64,000 nt of DNA from Mycobacterium gallinarum (GTDB lineage: Bacteria; Actinomycetota; Actinomycetes; Mycobacteriales; Mycobacteriaceae): assembly GCF_010726765.1 (NCBI RefSeq), contig NZ_AP022601.1:3348001-3412000 (forward strand). Direction: 5' to 3'. Positions 1 to 8,640 of the stretch are shown here, in pieces. The translations under genes and the position numbers were made by a program. Under the pieces are notes generated by a model that did no database searches, was not told the origin of the DNA, and was given only the letters and a program-made list of their open reading frames with translations. Each line of letters starts with the position of its first letter. The first letter of the stretch is position 1.

Positions 1-1
1 T

Positions 2-1111
2 CTTGCCGAGAATTACGCGTGGGAGACCGACCTCGGTATCGCCGAGCCGTTCGGCATCAAAACCCGCCGCACCGTACGCCGGGAACCGGTGGGCGTCGTC
101 GCAGCGATCACTCCCTGGAATTACCCGGTGCAGATCAACCTCGCAAAGATGGTGCCCGCACTGGCCGCGGGCAGCACCGTGATACTCAAACCGGCGCCCG
201 ACACACCCTACGGTGCAACGCTTCTCGGGCATCTCATTGCCGAGCACACCGATATTCCGTCTGGCGTTGTCAACGTGGTCACCTCAGCGGGCCATGACGT
301 GGGTCAGCAGCTGTGCGAAGATCCGCGCGTGGACATGATCTCGTTCACCGGCTCGACGGCAACGGGCACCCGCATCATGATGGCGGCGGCGGCCACCATC
401 AAGAAGGTGTTCCTCGAGCTCGGCGGCAAATCGGCGCTCGTGGCACTCGACGACGCCGATATCGGATCGGCTGTCACCTCGGCGGCGTTCGCCGCAACCA
501 CTCACGCCGGACAGGGCTGCGCCAACACCACACGACTTCTATTGCCCAGAGCCAAGTATCGCGAGGGTGTCGACGCGTTGGCCGAAATGCTCAAAGGCTG
601 GTCGTATGGTGATCCCACTGATTCATCTGTCCTCATGGGTCCGCTGATAAGCGAGCAACAGCGGCAGCGGGTGCTCGGTTACGTCCGCAAGGGGATCGAC
701 GAAGGCGCCACGGTGGCGGTCGGCGGCGGCATACCCGCGCATCTGCCGGTCGGCTATTACGTCGAGCCAACTTTGCTCACCGATGTCGATCCGCATGCCA
801 CAGTCGCCCAGGAGGAGATCTTCGGGCCGGTCCTGGTTGCCATCCCGCACGACGGTGACGACCATGCCGTAGAGATCGCCAACAACTCGCGCTATGGCCT
901 GTCCGGATCGGTGGTGAGCGCGTCTGACGACCGAGCGCGCTCGGTGGCCAACCGCATTCGAACGGGCACGGTCAATGTCAACGGCGGGGTGTTCTACGGG
1001 GTAGACGTTCCGTTCGGTGGCTACAAGCAGAGCGGCATCGGACGGGAGATGGGCGTGGCCGGTTTCGAGGAGTATCTGGAGATCAAGTCGATTGCGCAAC
1101 GGGCATCGTGA
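2..1111 (+). CDS. Aldehyde dehydrogenase, NAD(P)+-dependent (5' partial)
   Basis: The reading frame is open from the window edge, so the N-terminus lies upstream. The visible 369 residues are the ALDH catalytic and NAD-binding core: the TPWNYP motif near base 112, the general-base glutamate in LELGGKS (about base 415), the catalytic cysteine in GQGCANTT (about 517) and a C-terminal EEIFGPV motif (about 811). The family oxidises aldehydes to carboxylic acids. The stop overlaps the next gene by four bases (GTGA), so it is the first visible gene of an operon with an SDR and an AMP-ligase, consistent with alcohol to aldehyde to acid to acyl-CoA processing. The substrate cannot be read from sequence. 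Confidence 0.93.
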   Translation, partial: LAENYAWETDLGIAEPFGIKTRRTVRREPVGVVAAITPWNYPVQINLAKMVPALAAGSTVILKPAPDTPYGATLLGHLIAEHTDIPSGVVNVVTSAGHDVGQQLCEDPRVDMISFTGSTATGTRIMMAAAATIKKVFLELGGKSALVALDDADIGSAVTSAAFAATTHAGQGCANTTRLLLPRAKYREGVDALAEMLKGWSYGDPTDSSVLMGPLISEQQRQRVLGYVRKGIDEGATVAVGGGIPAHLPVGYYVEPTLLTDVDPHATVAQEEIFGPVLVAIPHDGDDHAVEIANNSRYGLSGSVVSASDDRARSVANRIRTGTVNVNGGVFYGVDVPFGGYKQSGIGREMGVAGFEEYLEIKSIAQRAS

Positions 1112-1866
1112 CCGCGCGGTCGCTGTCAGGCCAACGGGTCGTCGTCGTCGGCGCTTCAGCCGGCATCGGCAAGGCGTTCGCGATCCGGGCGGGTAAGGAA
1201 GGAGCGCGCCTCGTCGTCGCTGCTCGACGCACCGACAAGCTCTCCGAAGTCATCGCCGAGGTCGGCTCGGGTACGCCGGTGGTCACCGATGTGCGCAGAC
1301 CCGAGGATTGTGCCCGCGTCGCCGCAGTCGCCCGCGAGCAATTGGGCGAAGTCGACCTGCTGATGATCAGTACCGGATACGCACCGCTGAAGAAACTCGG
1401 CGACACCGACACTCACGACTGGCGCGACGTTTTCGAAACAAACGTGGTTGGTGTACACGAGACTATCCGCGCCCATCTGCCCATTCTCACGCCCGCGGCG
1501 ATCGTCGCCGCCATGTCCTCCGATTCGGTACGCAACCCTCACTCCGCGCTGGGGGCATACTCGTCGAGCAAAGCGGCGCTGGAGCGGTGTCTGGTCTCGT
1601 GGCGCCTGGAGAATCCCGGCTACAGGTTCTGCTGCGTCGAGGTAAGCGGCACTGTCCCGACGGATTTCACGTCTGCATTCGATCCGGACGTGCTCGGCGA
1701 AGTTGCGAGCGAGTGGATGTCCCGCGGTCTTGTCCAGGCGAGCAGGATGACACCGGAAGACGTCGCCGAAGTGTTGGCGGGCGTCTTCGGCAGTGTAGTG
1801 GACTTCCCGGAGGTCGGCCTGGAATCACTCGTCGTCAAGTCGCCATCGGGACCGTTGCGCCCGTGA
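1108..1866 (+). CDS. Short-chain dehydrogenase/reductase (SDR)
   Basis: A 252-residue classical SDR with a GTG start overlapping the ALDH stop (GTGA). The Rossmann nucleotide-binding motif GASAGIGKA is near residue 15 and the catalytic YSSSK near residue 151, preceded by the Ser-rich strand MSSDS. The usual NNAG motif is replaced by STGYA, a mild divergence. It probably interconverts a hydroxyl and a carbonyl group with NAD(P)(H) on the substrate of the surrounding pathway. The stop overlaps the start of the following acyl-CoA synthetase by four bases, giving a translationally coupled ALDH-SDR-ligase operon. The substrate is unknown. Confidence 0.9.
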   Translation: MTARSLSGQRVVVVGASAGIGKAFAIRAGKEGARLVVAARRTDKLSEVIAEVGSGTPVVTDVRRPEDCARVAAVAREQLGEVDLLMISTGYAPLKKLGDTDTHDWRDVFETNVVGVHETIRAHLPILTPAAIVAAMSSDSVRNPHSALGAYSSSKAALERCLVSWRLENPGYRFCCVEVSGTVPTDFTSAFDPDVLGEVASEWMSRGLVQASRMTPEDVAEVLAGVFGSVVDFPEVGLESLVVKSPSGPLRP

Positions 1867-3389
1867 GCGTTTCACTCCTGCTCGAGATGGCTCAGGAAGC
1901 GGCGCTCGCCGAGCCTGATCGCACCGCGTTGGTGTCCGGTGACTTGCGCTTGACCATCGCCGAACTGAGCGACCTCGCCGACGGCGCTGCCGGCGTGATC
2001 AGCGCTTCGGGGGCCGAACATGTCGCGTACGTCGGCGCCGGTGGGGTGATGCTCCCGCTGCTGGTGTTCGCTTCGGCACGGGCTGCCGTCCCCGTCACCC
2101 CGTTGAACTATCGGCTGTCCGCGGACGGTGTCCGTACGCTGATCGGGCGGCTCCCGAAGCCCGTCGTGATCGTCGACGACGAGTACCGCGCTGTGGTCGG
2201 AGACTTGGCGGGCCACGCCGCGCAGATCTTTTCCGCTGCTGACTTCATCACCGTGGCGCGGACATCGGCACCAGCGGCCGAGTTCGCCGACCCGGATTCG
2301 GTGGCTGTGGTGTTGTTCACTTCGGGCACGACATCAGCACCCAAAGCCGTTGAGTTGACGCATAACAACCTCACCAGCTACGTCATGGGCACCGTCGAGT
2401 TCGCGTCGGCAGAACCCGGTGACGCCGCCGCGATCTGCGTACCGCCTTACCACATCGCAGGCGTCGGAGCCGCCCTCTCGAATCTGTATGCCGGGCGTAA
2501 GATGGTCTACCTCAACAACTTCGACCCCATCGAATGGGTCCGACTGGTCAATCGCGAAAAGGTCACCTCGGCAACAGTGGTTCCCACGATGCTGGACAGG
2601 ATCGTGACCGTACTCGAAGGGCTCGATGGGTCTCCCCTACTGCCCTCGCTGCGCACGCTTGCCTATGGCGGATCGAAAGTCGCTGCGCCGCTGGTGCGCA
2701 AGGCCTTGGAACTGTTGCCGCATGTCGGATTCGTCAACGCCTACGGTCTCACCGAGACCAGTTCCACCATCGCCGTGCTCACCCCCGAGGACCATCGCAA
2801 CGCGCTGGCGTCAAGCGACCCCGCAACGTCACGTCGGTTGGGGTCGGTTGGCCGGCCCGTCCCCACGGTCGAGGTGCAGGTCCGAGCCGAGGATGGCACC
2901 GTGCTGGGGCCGGACGAGCCCGGCGAGTTGTTCGTCCGCGGCGAGCAGGTGTCGGGCCGCTACACCGGCATCGGGTCGGTGCTCGACGCGGACGGCTGGT
3001 TCCCCACCAGGGACGTCGCATTCCTTGACGAAGACGGCTATCTGTTCATCGGGGGCAGATCCGACGACACCATCATCCGCGGCGGCGAAAACATCGCTCC
3101 GGCCGAGATCGAAGACGTCTTGGTTGAACATGCTGGCGTACGGGAGTGTGTCGTGGTTGGCGCCGATGACGACGAGTGGGGTCAGATCATCGTCGCCGTC
3201 GTCGTGCCTGACGGCGAATTCGCACCCGAACCCGAGGAGCTACGGAGTTTCGTGCGCGAACGACTGCGGGGATCGAGAACTCCGGACCGCGTCGTCTTTC
3301 GCGGTCAACTGCCCACCAACGCCACCGGCAAGGTCCTGCGACGCCAGATCGTTGATGAACTGAACGCCGACGCCAAGGAGTCGACATGA
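1863..3389 (+). CDS. AMP-forming acyl-CoA synthetase (FadD-like)
   Basis: A 508-residue ANL-superfamily ligase that activates a carboxylate as acyl-AMP and then acyl-CoA. The start is GTG at 1863, overlapping the SDR stop; the frame stays open much further upstream, but that part is a shadow of the SDR gene. The P-loop is TSGTTSAPKAVELTHNN, with Ser where Gly is common. Other motifs are YGLTETSS, the hinge region with GGENIAPAEIEDVL, and the C-terminal catalytic lysine in PTNATGKVLRR. The domain order is complete and the length normal. It sits directly behind an ALDH and an SDR, so it probably activates the acid product of that pathway. Confidence 0.92.
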   Translation: MSVSLLLEMAQEAALAEPDRTALVSGDLRLTIAELSDLADGAAGVISASGAEHVAYVGAGGVMLPLLVFASARAAVPVTPLNYRLSADGVRTLIGRLPKPVVIVDDEYRAVVGDLAGHAAQIFSAADFITVARTSAPAAEFADPDSVAVVLFTSGTTSAPKAVELTHNNLTSYVMGTVEFASAEPGDAAAICVPPYHIAGVGAALSNLYAGRKMVYLNNFDPIEWVRLVNREKVTSATVVPTMLDRIVTVLEGLDGSPLLPSLRTLAYGGSKVAAPLVRKALELLPHVGFVNAYGLTETSSTIAVLTPEDHRNALASSDPATSRRLGSVGRPVPTVEVQVRAEDGTVLGPDEPGELFVRGEQVSGRYTGIGSVLDADGWFPTRDVAFLDEDGYLFIGGRSDDTIIRGGENIAPAEIEDVLVEHAGVRECVVVGADDDEWGQIIVAVVVPDGEFAPEPEELRSFVRERLRGSRTPDRVVFRGQLPTNATGKVLRRQIVDELNADAKEST

Positions 3390-3688
3390 TCAAGAACGGC
3401 ACTCGACTGAAAAGTCAGGTGTGCGAAACCCAGGTCATCATCGTGCGCAGTTCCGAGGCGCTCGACGACCTACGCGCAGGTGGTTCGCCGATGATTCCCG
3501 TCGGCGATGAGATCGATACGAGCCTGGCGCTTGACGACGGTCTCGCCGGGGGCACGCAGATGGGCAAACGATATGTCGACGGCGCGGGGGCCGAGGTGCT
3601 GGTGACCAACGCCGGCGCGGGCTCACTGTCGATCGGATCGACGCCTCTGGCGATCAAGGAAGCCAAACCATTGCCCGCCAGCGATTAG
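3386..3688 (+). CDS. Small conserved-looking protein downstream of acyl-CoA synthetase, unknown function
   Basis: A 100-residue ORF whose ATG overlaps the ligase stop (ATGA), so it is translationally coupled to it. It has a single Cys (SQVCETQVIIV), a predicted beta-rich first half and a glycine-rich GAGAEVLVTNAGAGSL stretch. There is no signal peptide or membrane segment. I do not recognise a named domain. The coupling suggests an accessory role to the acyl-CoA synthetase step, but this is inference from position only. Confidence 0.7.
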   Translation: MIKNGTRLKSQVCETQVIIVRSSEALDDLRAGGSPMIPVGDEIDTSLALDDGLAGGTQMGKRYVDGAGAEVLVTNAGAGSLSIGSTPLAIKEAKPLPASD

Positions 3689-3772
3689 ACGGATCATGGC
3701 TCTTGTCATTGCCGCCGAAGCAAACGGTTCGATCGGATGCAACCTGACAAATGAACGCGGAAAGGGCATCAC

Positions 3773-5062
3773 ATGGCCGACATGATCGATGACGTCGAAT
3801 CGCTTTGGCCCGAGTACCCAGACTACCGAATCGACCTGACGCCCTGCCGGCTGACGGGACAGGTCTGGGCCGGCGACACACTGCTGGCCGAAAGCGATGC
3901 CTGTCTTATCGTGACGGAAACCGATCACACTGACAGGCTGTACTTTCCGGAATCGTCGGTTCAGTGGCAGCACTTCGAAAAGTCGGAGCACACCACGGTG
4001 TGCCCTTTCAAGGGACGGGCCGATTATTGGAACCTCATCGGCCCGCACCAACCGAGCGCGAATGCCGTGTGGACCTATCGTGCGCCGCTGCCAGAAGTTG
4101 CCGGGCTGAAAGGTTATGTGTCTTTCTACGACCTCGATATGCGAATCATCGTGGTCGATCGATGGCCCGACGGTACCGAGGTACCTGCGACGTTTCCACT
4201 TTGGGGCGATGCTGCCGAGCTAGTGCGGCTCATCGATGTTCAACCCGCGTCGGACTGCAAATTCATCGGTCCGGCTCATGGCCCGACTCGCCGCGACGTC
4301 GTCGAAGGCGGTCAGTTCGCCGGAGAAGCCATTGTTGCTGCCAGTAAAGCCCTTCCTGGACAACGGGTCACATCGATATCGATGATATTCACCAAGGCTG
4401 CTTCGTTCACCGCGCCTGTCGATGTCGATGTCGATGTTCTGCGCCAAGGTCGAACGTTCTCGACCGCCGAGGTGCGGATCAGCCAGCACGGGGCGTTGCG
4501 AAGTGTTGGGTTGCTTCTCGCCGACTCCGGCGCCGATGACGTCATGCGCGACAGCGCACCAATGCCTGACACCCCCGGCCCGGAAGCCGCTGTGCAGTTC
4601 GCCGGCTTCGGGATGCCCGGCCGGGAGATCAGGGTCGTCGACGCCGCATACGATCCCGACCCGGAGCGGGTCGGACCACCCGTGATCGACGCCTGGGTCC
4701 GATTTAGGGACGCACCTGATGAGCAATATCTACATCAGGCGCTACTGGCGCAGTCGACGACGCACTGGACCATCGCTGCAGGCATGCTGCCCCACCGCGG
4801 CTTCGGTGAGGCTCGCGCGCACGACACGTTGTCCACCGGAATCATGAAGGCCACCATTGCCTTCCACGACGACGCGGATGTCAGTGAATGGCTGCTGTAC
4901 AGGAATTGCGCATTCTGGTCAGGACGAGGACTCGTGCAGGGCGACGGGCGGGTGCACACCCGTGACGGCCGCCTCGCCGCCTCCTACACCATTCAGGCCA
5001 TGGTCCGAGCGTTCGGCCGCAGTCCCGCAGACATGGGACACGACAGCCGGACCGCGATGTAG
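3773..5062 (+). CDS. DUF427 domain fused to acyl-CoA thioesterase II-like double hotdog
   Basis: A 429-residue protein. Residues about 12-115 look like a DUF427 domain (WPEYPDYRIDL, AESDACLIV, LYFPESSV, TVCPFKGRADYW). Residues about 150-420 look like a TesB-type double-hotdog acyl-CoA thioesterase (FTKAASFTAPVDVDV, AWVRFRDAP, GEARAHDTLST, GRLAASYTIQAMVR). TesB-type enzymes hydrolyse acyl-CoA to acid and CoA. DUF427 has no firm function. The start is ATG 3773; ATG 3782 is an alternative. An 84-bp gap separates it from the preceding small gene and 16 bp from the next, all on one strand. It probably controls acyl-CoA levels in the same pathway as the upstream ligase. Confidence 0.85.
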   Translation: MADMIDDVESLWPEYPDYRIDLTPCRLTGQVWAGDTLLAESDACLIVTETDHTDRLYFPESSVQWQHFEKSEHTTVCPFKGRADYWNLIGPHQPSANAVWTYRAPLPEVAGLKGYVSFYDLDMRIIVVDRWPDGTEVPATFPLWGDAAELVRLIDVQPASDCKFIGPAHGPTRRDVVEGGQFAGEAIVAASKALPGQRVTSISMIFTKAASFTAPVDVDVDVLRQGRTFSTAEVRISQHGALRSVGLLLADSGADDVMRDSAPMPDTPGPEAAVQFAGFGMPGREIRVVDAAYDPDPERVGPPVIDAWVRFRDAPDEQYLHQALLAQSTTHWTIAAGMLPHRGFGEARAHDTLSTGIMKATIAFHDDADVSEWLLYRNCAFWSGRGLVQGDGRVHTRDGRLAASYTIQAMVRAFGRSPADMGHDSRTAM

Positions 5063-5078
5063 TTGGCTTTCAGCAGTT

Positions 5079-5528
5079 ATGGATCTTCGATACGCCGCGC
5101 CAAACCTCGAGCTGGAAACCCTCTGCCGCCGTTATGCAGCGGCGATAGACCATCGCGACATCGGCGGCCTGCTCAGTGTCTTCGCAGTAGACGCCACCAT
5201 GCGCGTAGAGCAGCCTGGAAAGCGGCCGGGCAACCTGAACGGTCATCGCGAGCTCGAACGCATCATCGAGATCGTGAATCGCTTTCCCCGCACCGCGCAC
5301 GTGCTTGGACAGGGCCTTTTCCAAGTGGACGGTGAACGTGCAAACGGTGAAGTCTATTGCACTGCACATCACTTCAGTTCTGACGAACAGGGCTCCTGCC
5401 ACGATCTGGTGATGCACATCAGATACATCGACCGCTACGCGGTCAGCGAGGACCGCGGCTGGCGCATCGTCCACCGAAGGGTGTGCGTCGACGCCACCGA
5501 GGACCGACAGGTGCTCGGGGACTGGTAG
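5079..5528 (+). CDS. SnoaL/NTF2-like protein (polyketide cyclase / ring-hydroxylase beta-subunit fold)
   Basis: A 149-residue protein of the SnoaL-like cone-fold type: a helical N-terminus (LETLCRRYAAAIDHRD), then LLSVFAVDATMRV, HRELERIIEIVNRFPRTAHVLGQ and a strand-rich C-terminus ending in GWRIVHRRVC. The frame is open far upstream (from 4857), but that overlaps the thioesterase, so the ATG at 5079 is the sensible start. Family members include dehydratases, isomerases and small accessory subunits, and a catalytic role cannot be assigned. It is the last gene of the plus-strand cluster and is convergent with an SDR that ends 16 bp away. Confidence 0.8.
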   Translation: MDLRYAAPNLELETLCRRYAAAIDHRDIGGLLSVFAVDATMRVEQPGKRPGNLNGHRELERIIEIVNRFPRTAHVLGQGLFQVDGERANGEVYCTAHHFSSDEQGSCHDLVMHIRYIDRYAVSEDRGWRIVHRRVCVDATEDRQVLGDW

Positions 5529-5544
5529 TCGAATGGGACGATGC

Positions 5545-6351
5545 TCACGTGACGTGGCCGAGCACGTAATGCCCGCTGTCCGGATGGTGATACCACCCAC
5601 CCGCCGCGCTGGTCCCGCCGTCTACGTGCAGCGTCTGACCGGTGACGTAAGAACTGAGATCGCTCGCGAGAAACACTGCGGCTCCAGCCATCTCGTCGAC
5701 ATGGCCGGCACGGCCGAGCGGCACCATCAGCTTGGCATTCTCTTCGCCGTTCGGCGCCATTCGGCGAAGACTCTCGGTGAGGGTGAAGTCGGGTGCCAAA
5801 CCGTTGACCCGAATACCGTGTGATGCGAGCTCGAGCGCAGACGTCTTGGTGAAATTGAGTACCCCCGCCTTCGCTGCCGCATATGCGGCGAAGCCGGGTG
5901 CTGCGCGCACGCCTTCGATGGTGCTGACATTGATGATGCTGCCGCCCAGTTGGGCACCGACCATGGCGCGAGCCACCCGCTGAGTGCACAGCATCACCTG
6001 CGTCAGGTTCATGCGGATCAACGAATCCCAGCCGTTGGGGGTCGTCTCGAGGAGACCGGACCAGAAAACGCCACCAGCGTTGTTCACCAGAATTGTCGGC
6101 GTGCCGAATTCGCCCACCGTTTCGGCCAGCGCAGCGTCGACCTGCTCAGGATCGCGGACGTCGGCCACGCAGGCCAGTCCGTCCACCTCCGCGGCGGCCT
6201 CGGTCGCCTGGGCGGCGTCCTTCTCCCATATCGCCACGCGAGCCCCGAACTCGGCGAACGCTGATGCCACTGCCCTGCCGATGCCCGCTCCACCGCCGGT
6301 CACGACGGCAACGTGACCGGCAAGCGACACCGCATCACGGCGTAGAACCAT
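5545..6351 (-). CDS. SDR oxidoreductase
   Basis: A 268-residue classical SDR: TGGGAGIGRA cofactor motif (about residue 18), NNAGG, catalytic YAAAK (about 168) and C-terminal GQTLHVDGG. The start is ATG 6351, behind a good Shine-Dalgarno sequence (GAGGAGG, read on the minus strand). It ends in a histidine-rich tail (GGWYHHPDSGHY), which is uncommon. It is transcribed divergently from the SDR at 6443, so the two probably share a 91-bp control region, and it is convergent with the SnoaL-like gene. It probably oxidises a secondary alcohol in the same catabolic cluster; the substrate is unknown. Confidence 0.9.
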   Translation of the reverse strand: MVLRRDAVSLAGHVAVVTGGGAGIGRAVASAFAEFGARVAIWEKDAAQATEAAAEVDGLACVADVRDPEQVDAALAETVGEFGTPTILVNNAGGVFWSGLLETTPNGWDSLIRMNLTQVMLCTQRVARAMVGAQLGGSIINVSTIEGVRAAPGFAAYAAAKAGVLNFTKTSALELASHGIRVNGLAPDFTLTESLRRMAPNGEENAKLMVPLGRAGHVDEMAGAAVFLASDLSSYVTGQTLHVDGGTSAAGGWYHHPDSGHYVLGHVT

Positions 6352-6442
6352 CGGGCCTCCTCGACGACGAATGTCTGCATAGGCACTATACGACTAGACA
6401 CTGAATGCTCTATTGTTTCATTCGGAGAACCGGGAGAAGTGG
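6352..6442. promoter_or_regulatory. Divergent promoter region between two SDR genes
   Basis: A 91-bp interval between the start codons of two divergent SDRs, clearly more AT-rich than its surroundings (from about 6370 to 6425). It must contain both promoters. I see no long perfect palindrome. The ribosome binding sites CGGGAGAAG (plus strand, before 6443) and GAGGAGG (minus strand, before 6351) mark the two ends. Confidence 0.5.
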
Positions 6443-7246
6443 ATGCTGTTCAACGACAAATACGGTCCCTGGGCGCTGGTCGCGGGCGCATCGGAAGGTC
6501 TCGGCGCCGCGCTCGCCAACGGTGCCGGCGAGCGGGGGTGCAACGTCGTGCTGATCGCGCGCACCGAATCGAAGCTGGCCGACGTCGCCGCCCACATCGA
6601 GCGAACCTACGGTGTTCAGACGCGCACGCTGTCGGTGGATCTCAGCGGCCCCGATGCGGTTCAGCACGTGATCGAGGGTGTCGACGATCTCGAGATCGGA
6701 CTCTTCATCTATAACGCCGCCGCCGAGCCCCGTGGGTTGTTCCTCGATACCCCAGACGACGAACTCGTACGCAATGTGTACATGAACTGTACGGTCCCCA
6801 CGCTGCTCACCAAATCGCTCGCTGCCAAGATGGTCGAACGCCGGCGCGGTGGTATTGCGCTGTGTTCCTCCGGCGGTGCACTCCAGGGCCTACGCATTTT
6901 CGCCGCCTATGGAGCCGCCAAGGCCTATGAGTTGCTTCTTGCGGAAGGTCTGTGGGACGAGCTGCGCGGCTCCGGCGTTGACGTCATGGGTTACATCATC
7001 GGCACGACCTTGACCCCTGAGTTCCGTCGCAACATGGACGTCACGCCTGACGTCGAATCGAGCTTGCGCGCTGCGGGCGCGCAGAGCCCTGAGGAATGCG
7101 CCGCGCGCTTCTACGAAGTGTTCGGCAGTGGCCCAAGGGGATACGCAAGTGACCACATCGAGGCGAGCTTTGCCGCAAACGCCAGTCTGCCGCGTGCTGA
7201 AGTAGTAGCCGCTTTGGGCGAGCACATGCAGGCGAACTTCGGCTAG
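6443..7246 (+). CDS. SDR oxidoreductase
   Basis: A 267-residue SDR with the cofactor motif AGASEGLGAA, an unusual YNAAAEPRG in place of NNAG, the Ser strand CSSGGALQG and catalytic YGAAK. The frame is open from a TTG at 6413, but ATG 6443 has a good Shine-Dalgarno sequence (CGGGAGAAG) at the right distance and begins at the conserved domain edge, so I chose it. The C-terminus extends beyond a minimal SDR (FYEVFGSGPRGYASDHIEA). It is divergent from the SDR at 5545. Probably an NADP(H) enzyme of the same catabolic cluster; the substrate is unknown. Confidence 0.88.
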   Translation: MLFNDKYGPWALVAGASEGLGAALANGAGERGCNVVLIARTESKLADVAAHIERTYGVQTRTLSVDLSGPDAVQHVIEGVDDLEIGLFIYNAAAEPRGLFLDTPDDELVRNVYMNCTVPTLLTKSLAAKMVERRRGGIALCSSGGALQGLRIFAAYGAAKAYELLLAEGLWDELRGSGVDVMGYIIGTTLTPEFRRNMDVTPDVESSLRAAGAQSPEECAARFYEVFGSGPRGYASDHIEASFAANASLPRAEVVAALGEHMQANFG

Positions 7247-7310
7247 ACGCCGAGGCCAAGCGGTCCTGCTGCACGAATTCTATCGATGAACTGACTCAAC
7301 GGAGGCACAC

Positions 7311-8168
7311 ATGAACCGTCTCAAGGGCAAGGTCGCCCTCGTCACTGGAGCGGCCCGCGGCCAGGGGCGCAGCCACGCCGTCCACCTCGCGGACGAGGGC
7401 GCCGACATCATCGCCGTCGACATCTGCGCCGACATCGAGTCGAACGAGTACCCGCTTGCCACTCCCGAGGACCTCGACGAGACAGCGAAGCTCATCGAGA
7501 AGTCAGGGCAGCGGGTGGTGACGGCTGTCGTCGATGTGCGTGACCGCGCAGGTCTCAAGGGAGCGCTGGATGACGCCGTTGCGCAACTGGGTGGTCTGCA
7601 CGTCGTCGTGGCGAACGCGGGGATCTGCCCGCAGGGCAACCATATTCCGTATCAGGGCTTCATCGACGCATTCGACGTTGACTTCGTCGGCGTCGTCAAC
7701 ACCATCCACGTCGGCCTCGGCCACCTGACTGCCGGCGGGTCGGTAATTGTGACGGGTTCCATCGCTGGACTCGTCGACCAGAAGGATCTCGCGACTGGCG
7801 GAGGGCCGCAAGGCCCTGGCGGGGCGGGCTACGGAATGGCCAAGAGGATGGTCCGCGACTATACGAAGGCGCTGGCCTTGACGATGGCGCCGCACAACAT
7901 CCGGATCAACGCGGTCCATCCCACGAACGTCAACACGGACATGCTGCACAACCTGCCGATGTATCGCACCTTCCGGCCGGACCTGCCCGAACCTTCGCGA
8001 GAAGACGCAGAGTTGGTCTTTCCGGTCCTGCAGGCAATGCCGGTCCCCTACGTAGAGACCGAGGATGTGTCGCACGCGGTGGTGTACCTCGCGTCGGACG
8101 AGTCTCGTTACGTTACCGGGCAACAACTGTTCATCGATGCCGGCGCTGGCTTGAAAATGGGCATGTAA
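7311..8168 (+). CDS. Mycofactocin-dependent SDR (carveol-dehydrogenase-like)
   Basis: A 285-residue SDR with TGAARGQGRSHA at the cofactor site, characteristic of the mycofactocin-coupled SDR subfamily in which NAD is bound tightly and electrons pass to mycofactocin instead of free NAD. Other motifs are ANAGI, the catalytic YGMAK, the subfamily insert around GGGPQGPGGAG, and a C-terminal VTGQQLFIDAGAG. The start is ATG 7311 with GGAGG upstream. Established family members oxidise secondary or terpenoid alcohols. No mycofactocin biosynthesis genes are in the window, so the cofactor must be made elsewhere. A decayed TetR gene lies just downstream, facing it. Confidence 0.88.
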   Translation: MNRLKGKVALVTGAARGQGRSHAVHLADEGADIIAVDICADIESNEYPLATPEDLDETAKLIEKSGQRVVTAVVDVRDRAGLKGALDDAVAQLGGLHVVVANAGICPQGNHIPYQGFIDAFDVDFVGVVNTIHVGLGHLTAGGSVIVTGSIAGLVDQKDLATGGGPQGPGGAGYGMAKRMVRDYTKALALTMAPHNIRINAVHPTNVNTDMLHNLPMYRTFRPDLPEPSREDAELVFPVLQAMPVPYVETEDVSHAVVYLASDESRYVTGQQLFIDAGAGLKMGM

Positions 8169-8225
8169 GCGTTTCTGCACGCGCATGGATTTTGTGCGAG
8201 CAAATAGCAGCGATGTCATCCGCAG

Positions 8226-8640
8226 TTAGAGGATCGCTGGACCCAGCCACCGCGCAACGAAGCGGCGGAGTGCGACTCCGCCGCGCGTTTGAGGTCTGGG
8301 ATCGGTGAGGAGAGATTGCACAGTGCGCAAGGTCATTTCGGCCAGCTCGCCAAGTTCGGTGACATCCAAGCCATGAAGCTTCCAATCGACATCAGGGCGG
8401 TGAAAGACCGACAGGCAGAATGTATTGGCGTGTCAGCGGTTAGCGAAATGACCTCTTCGTCCTCGGCTCAGCGAGTCAACAGGCTCTCGAGTTGCGGATC
8501 CCCGGCGAGATTCTCGATCGCGAACGAAACGCATTCGACGACTTCAGAAACCGGATTTTTGAGTCCGCCGACGTGTTGTGTGACTAGATCGCGCCACCGC
8601 TGCAGGTTCGATCGGCGCTCCAGGTCGGACTCGAACCGAC
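8226..8640 (-). pseudogene. TetR-family regulator remnant (C-terminal domain only, stop and frameshift)
   Basis: On the minus strand, about 8640 down to 8468 reads as a TetR ligand-domain segment (QRWRDLVTQHVGGLKNPV, then VVECVSFAIENLAG, DPQLESLLTR) and ends at an in-frame TGA (8468-8470). After a frameshift, similarity resumes (LGELAEMTLRTVQSLLTD, then LRRFVARWLGPAIL) and ends at TAA 8226-8228. These are typical C-terminal motifs of mycobacterial TetR proteins. The HTH-containing N-terminus is missing, and unrelated sequence lies upstream. Its position next to the mycofactocin-type SDR suggests it was once that gene's regulator. Confidence 0.68.
8262..8284. terminator. Perfect 10-bp GC hairpin downstream of the mycofactocin SDR
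   Basis: GCGGCGGAGT and ACTCCGCCGC form a perfect 10-bp stem with a 3-nt loop (GCG), 94 bp after the SDR stop. There is no T tract, as is common for mycobacterial terminators. The hairpin lies inside the former coding sequence of the decayed TetR gene, so it may be fortuitous. Confidence 0.4.
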
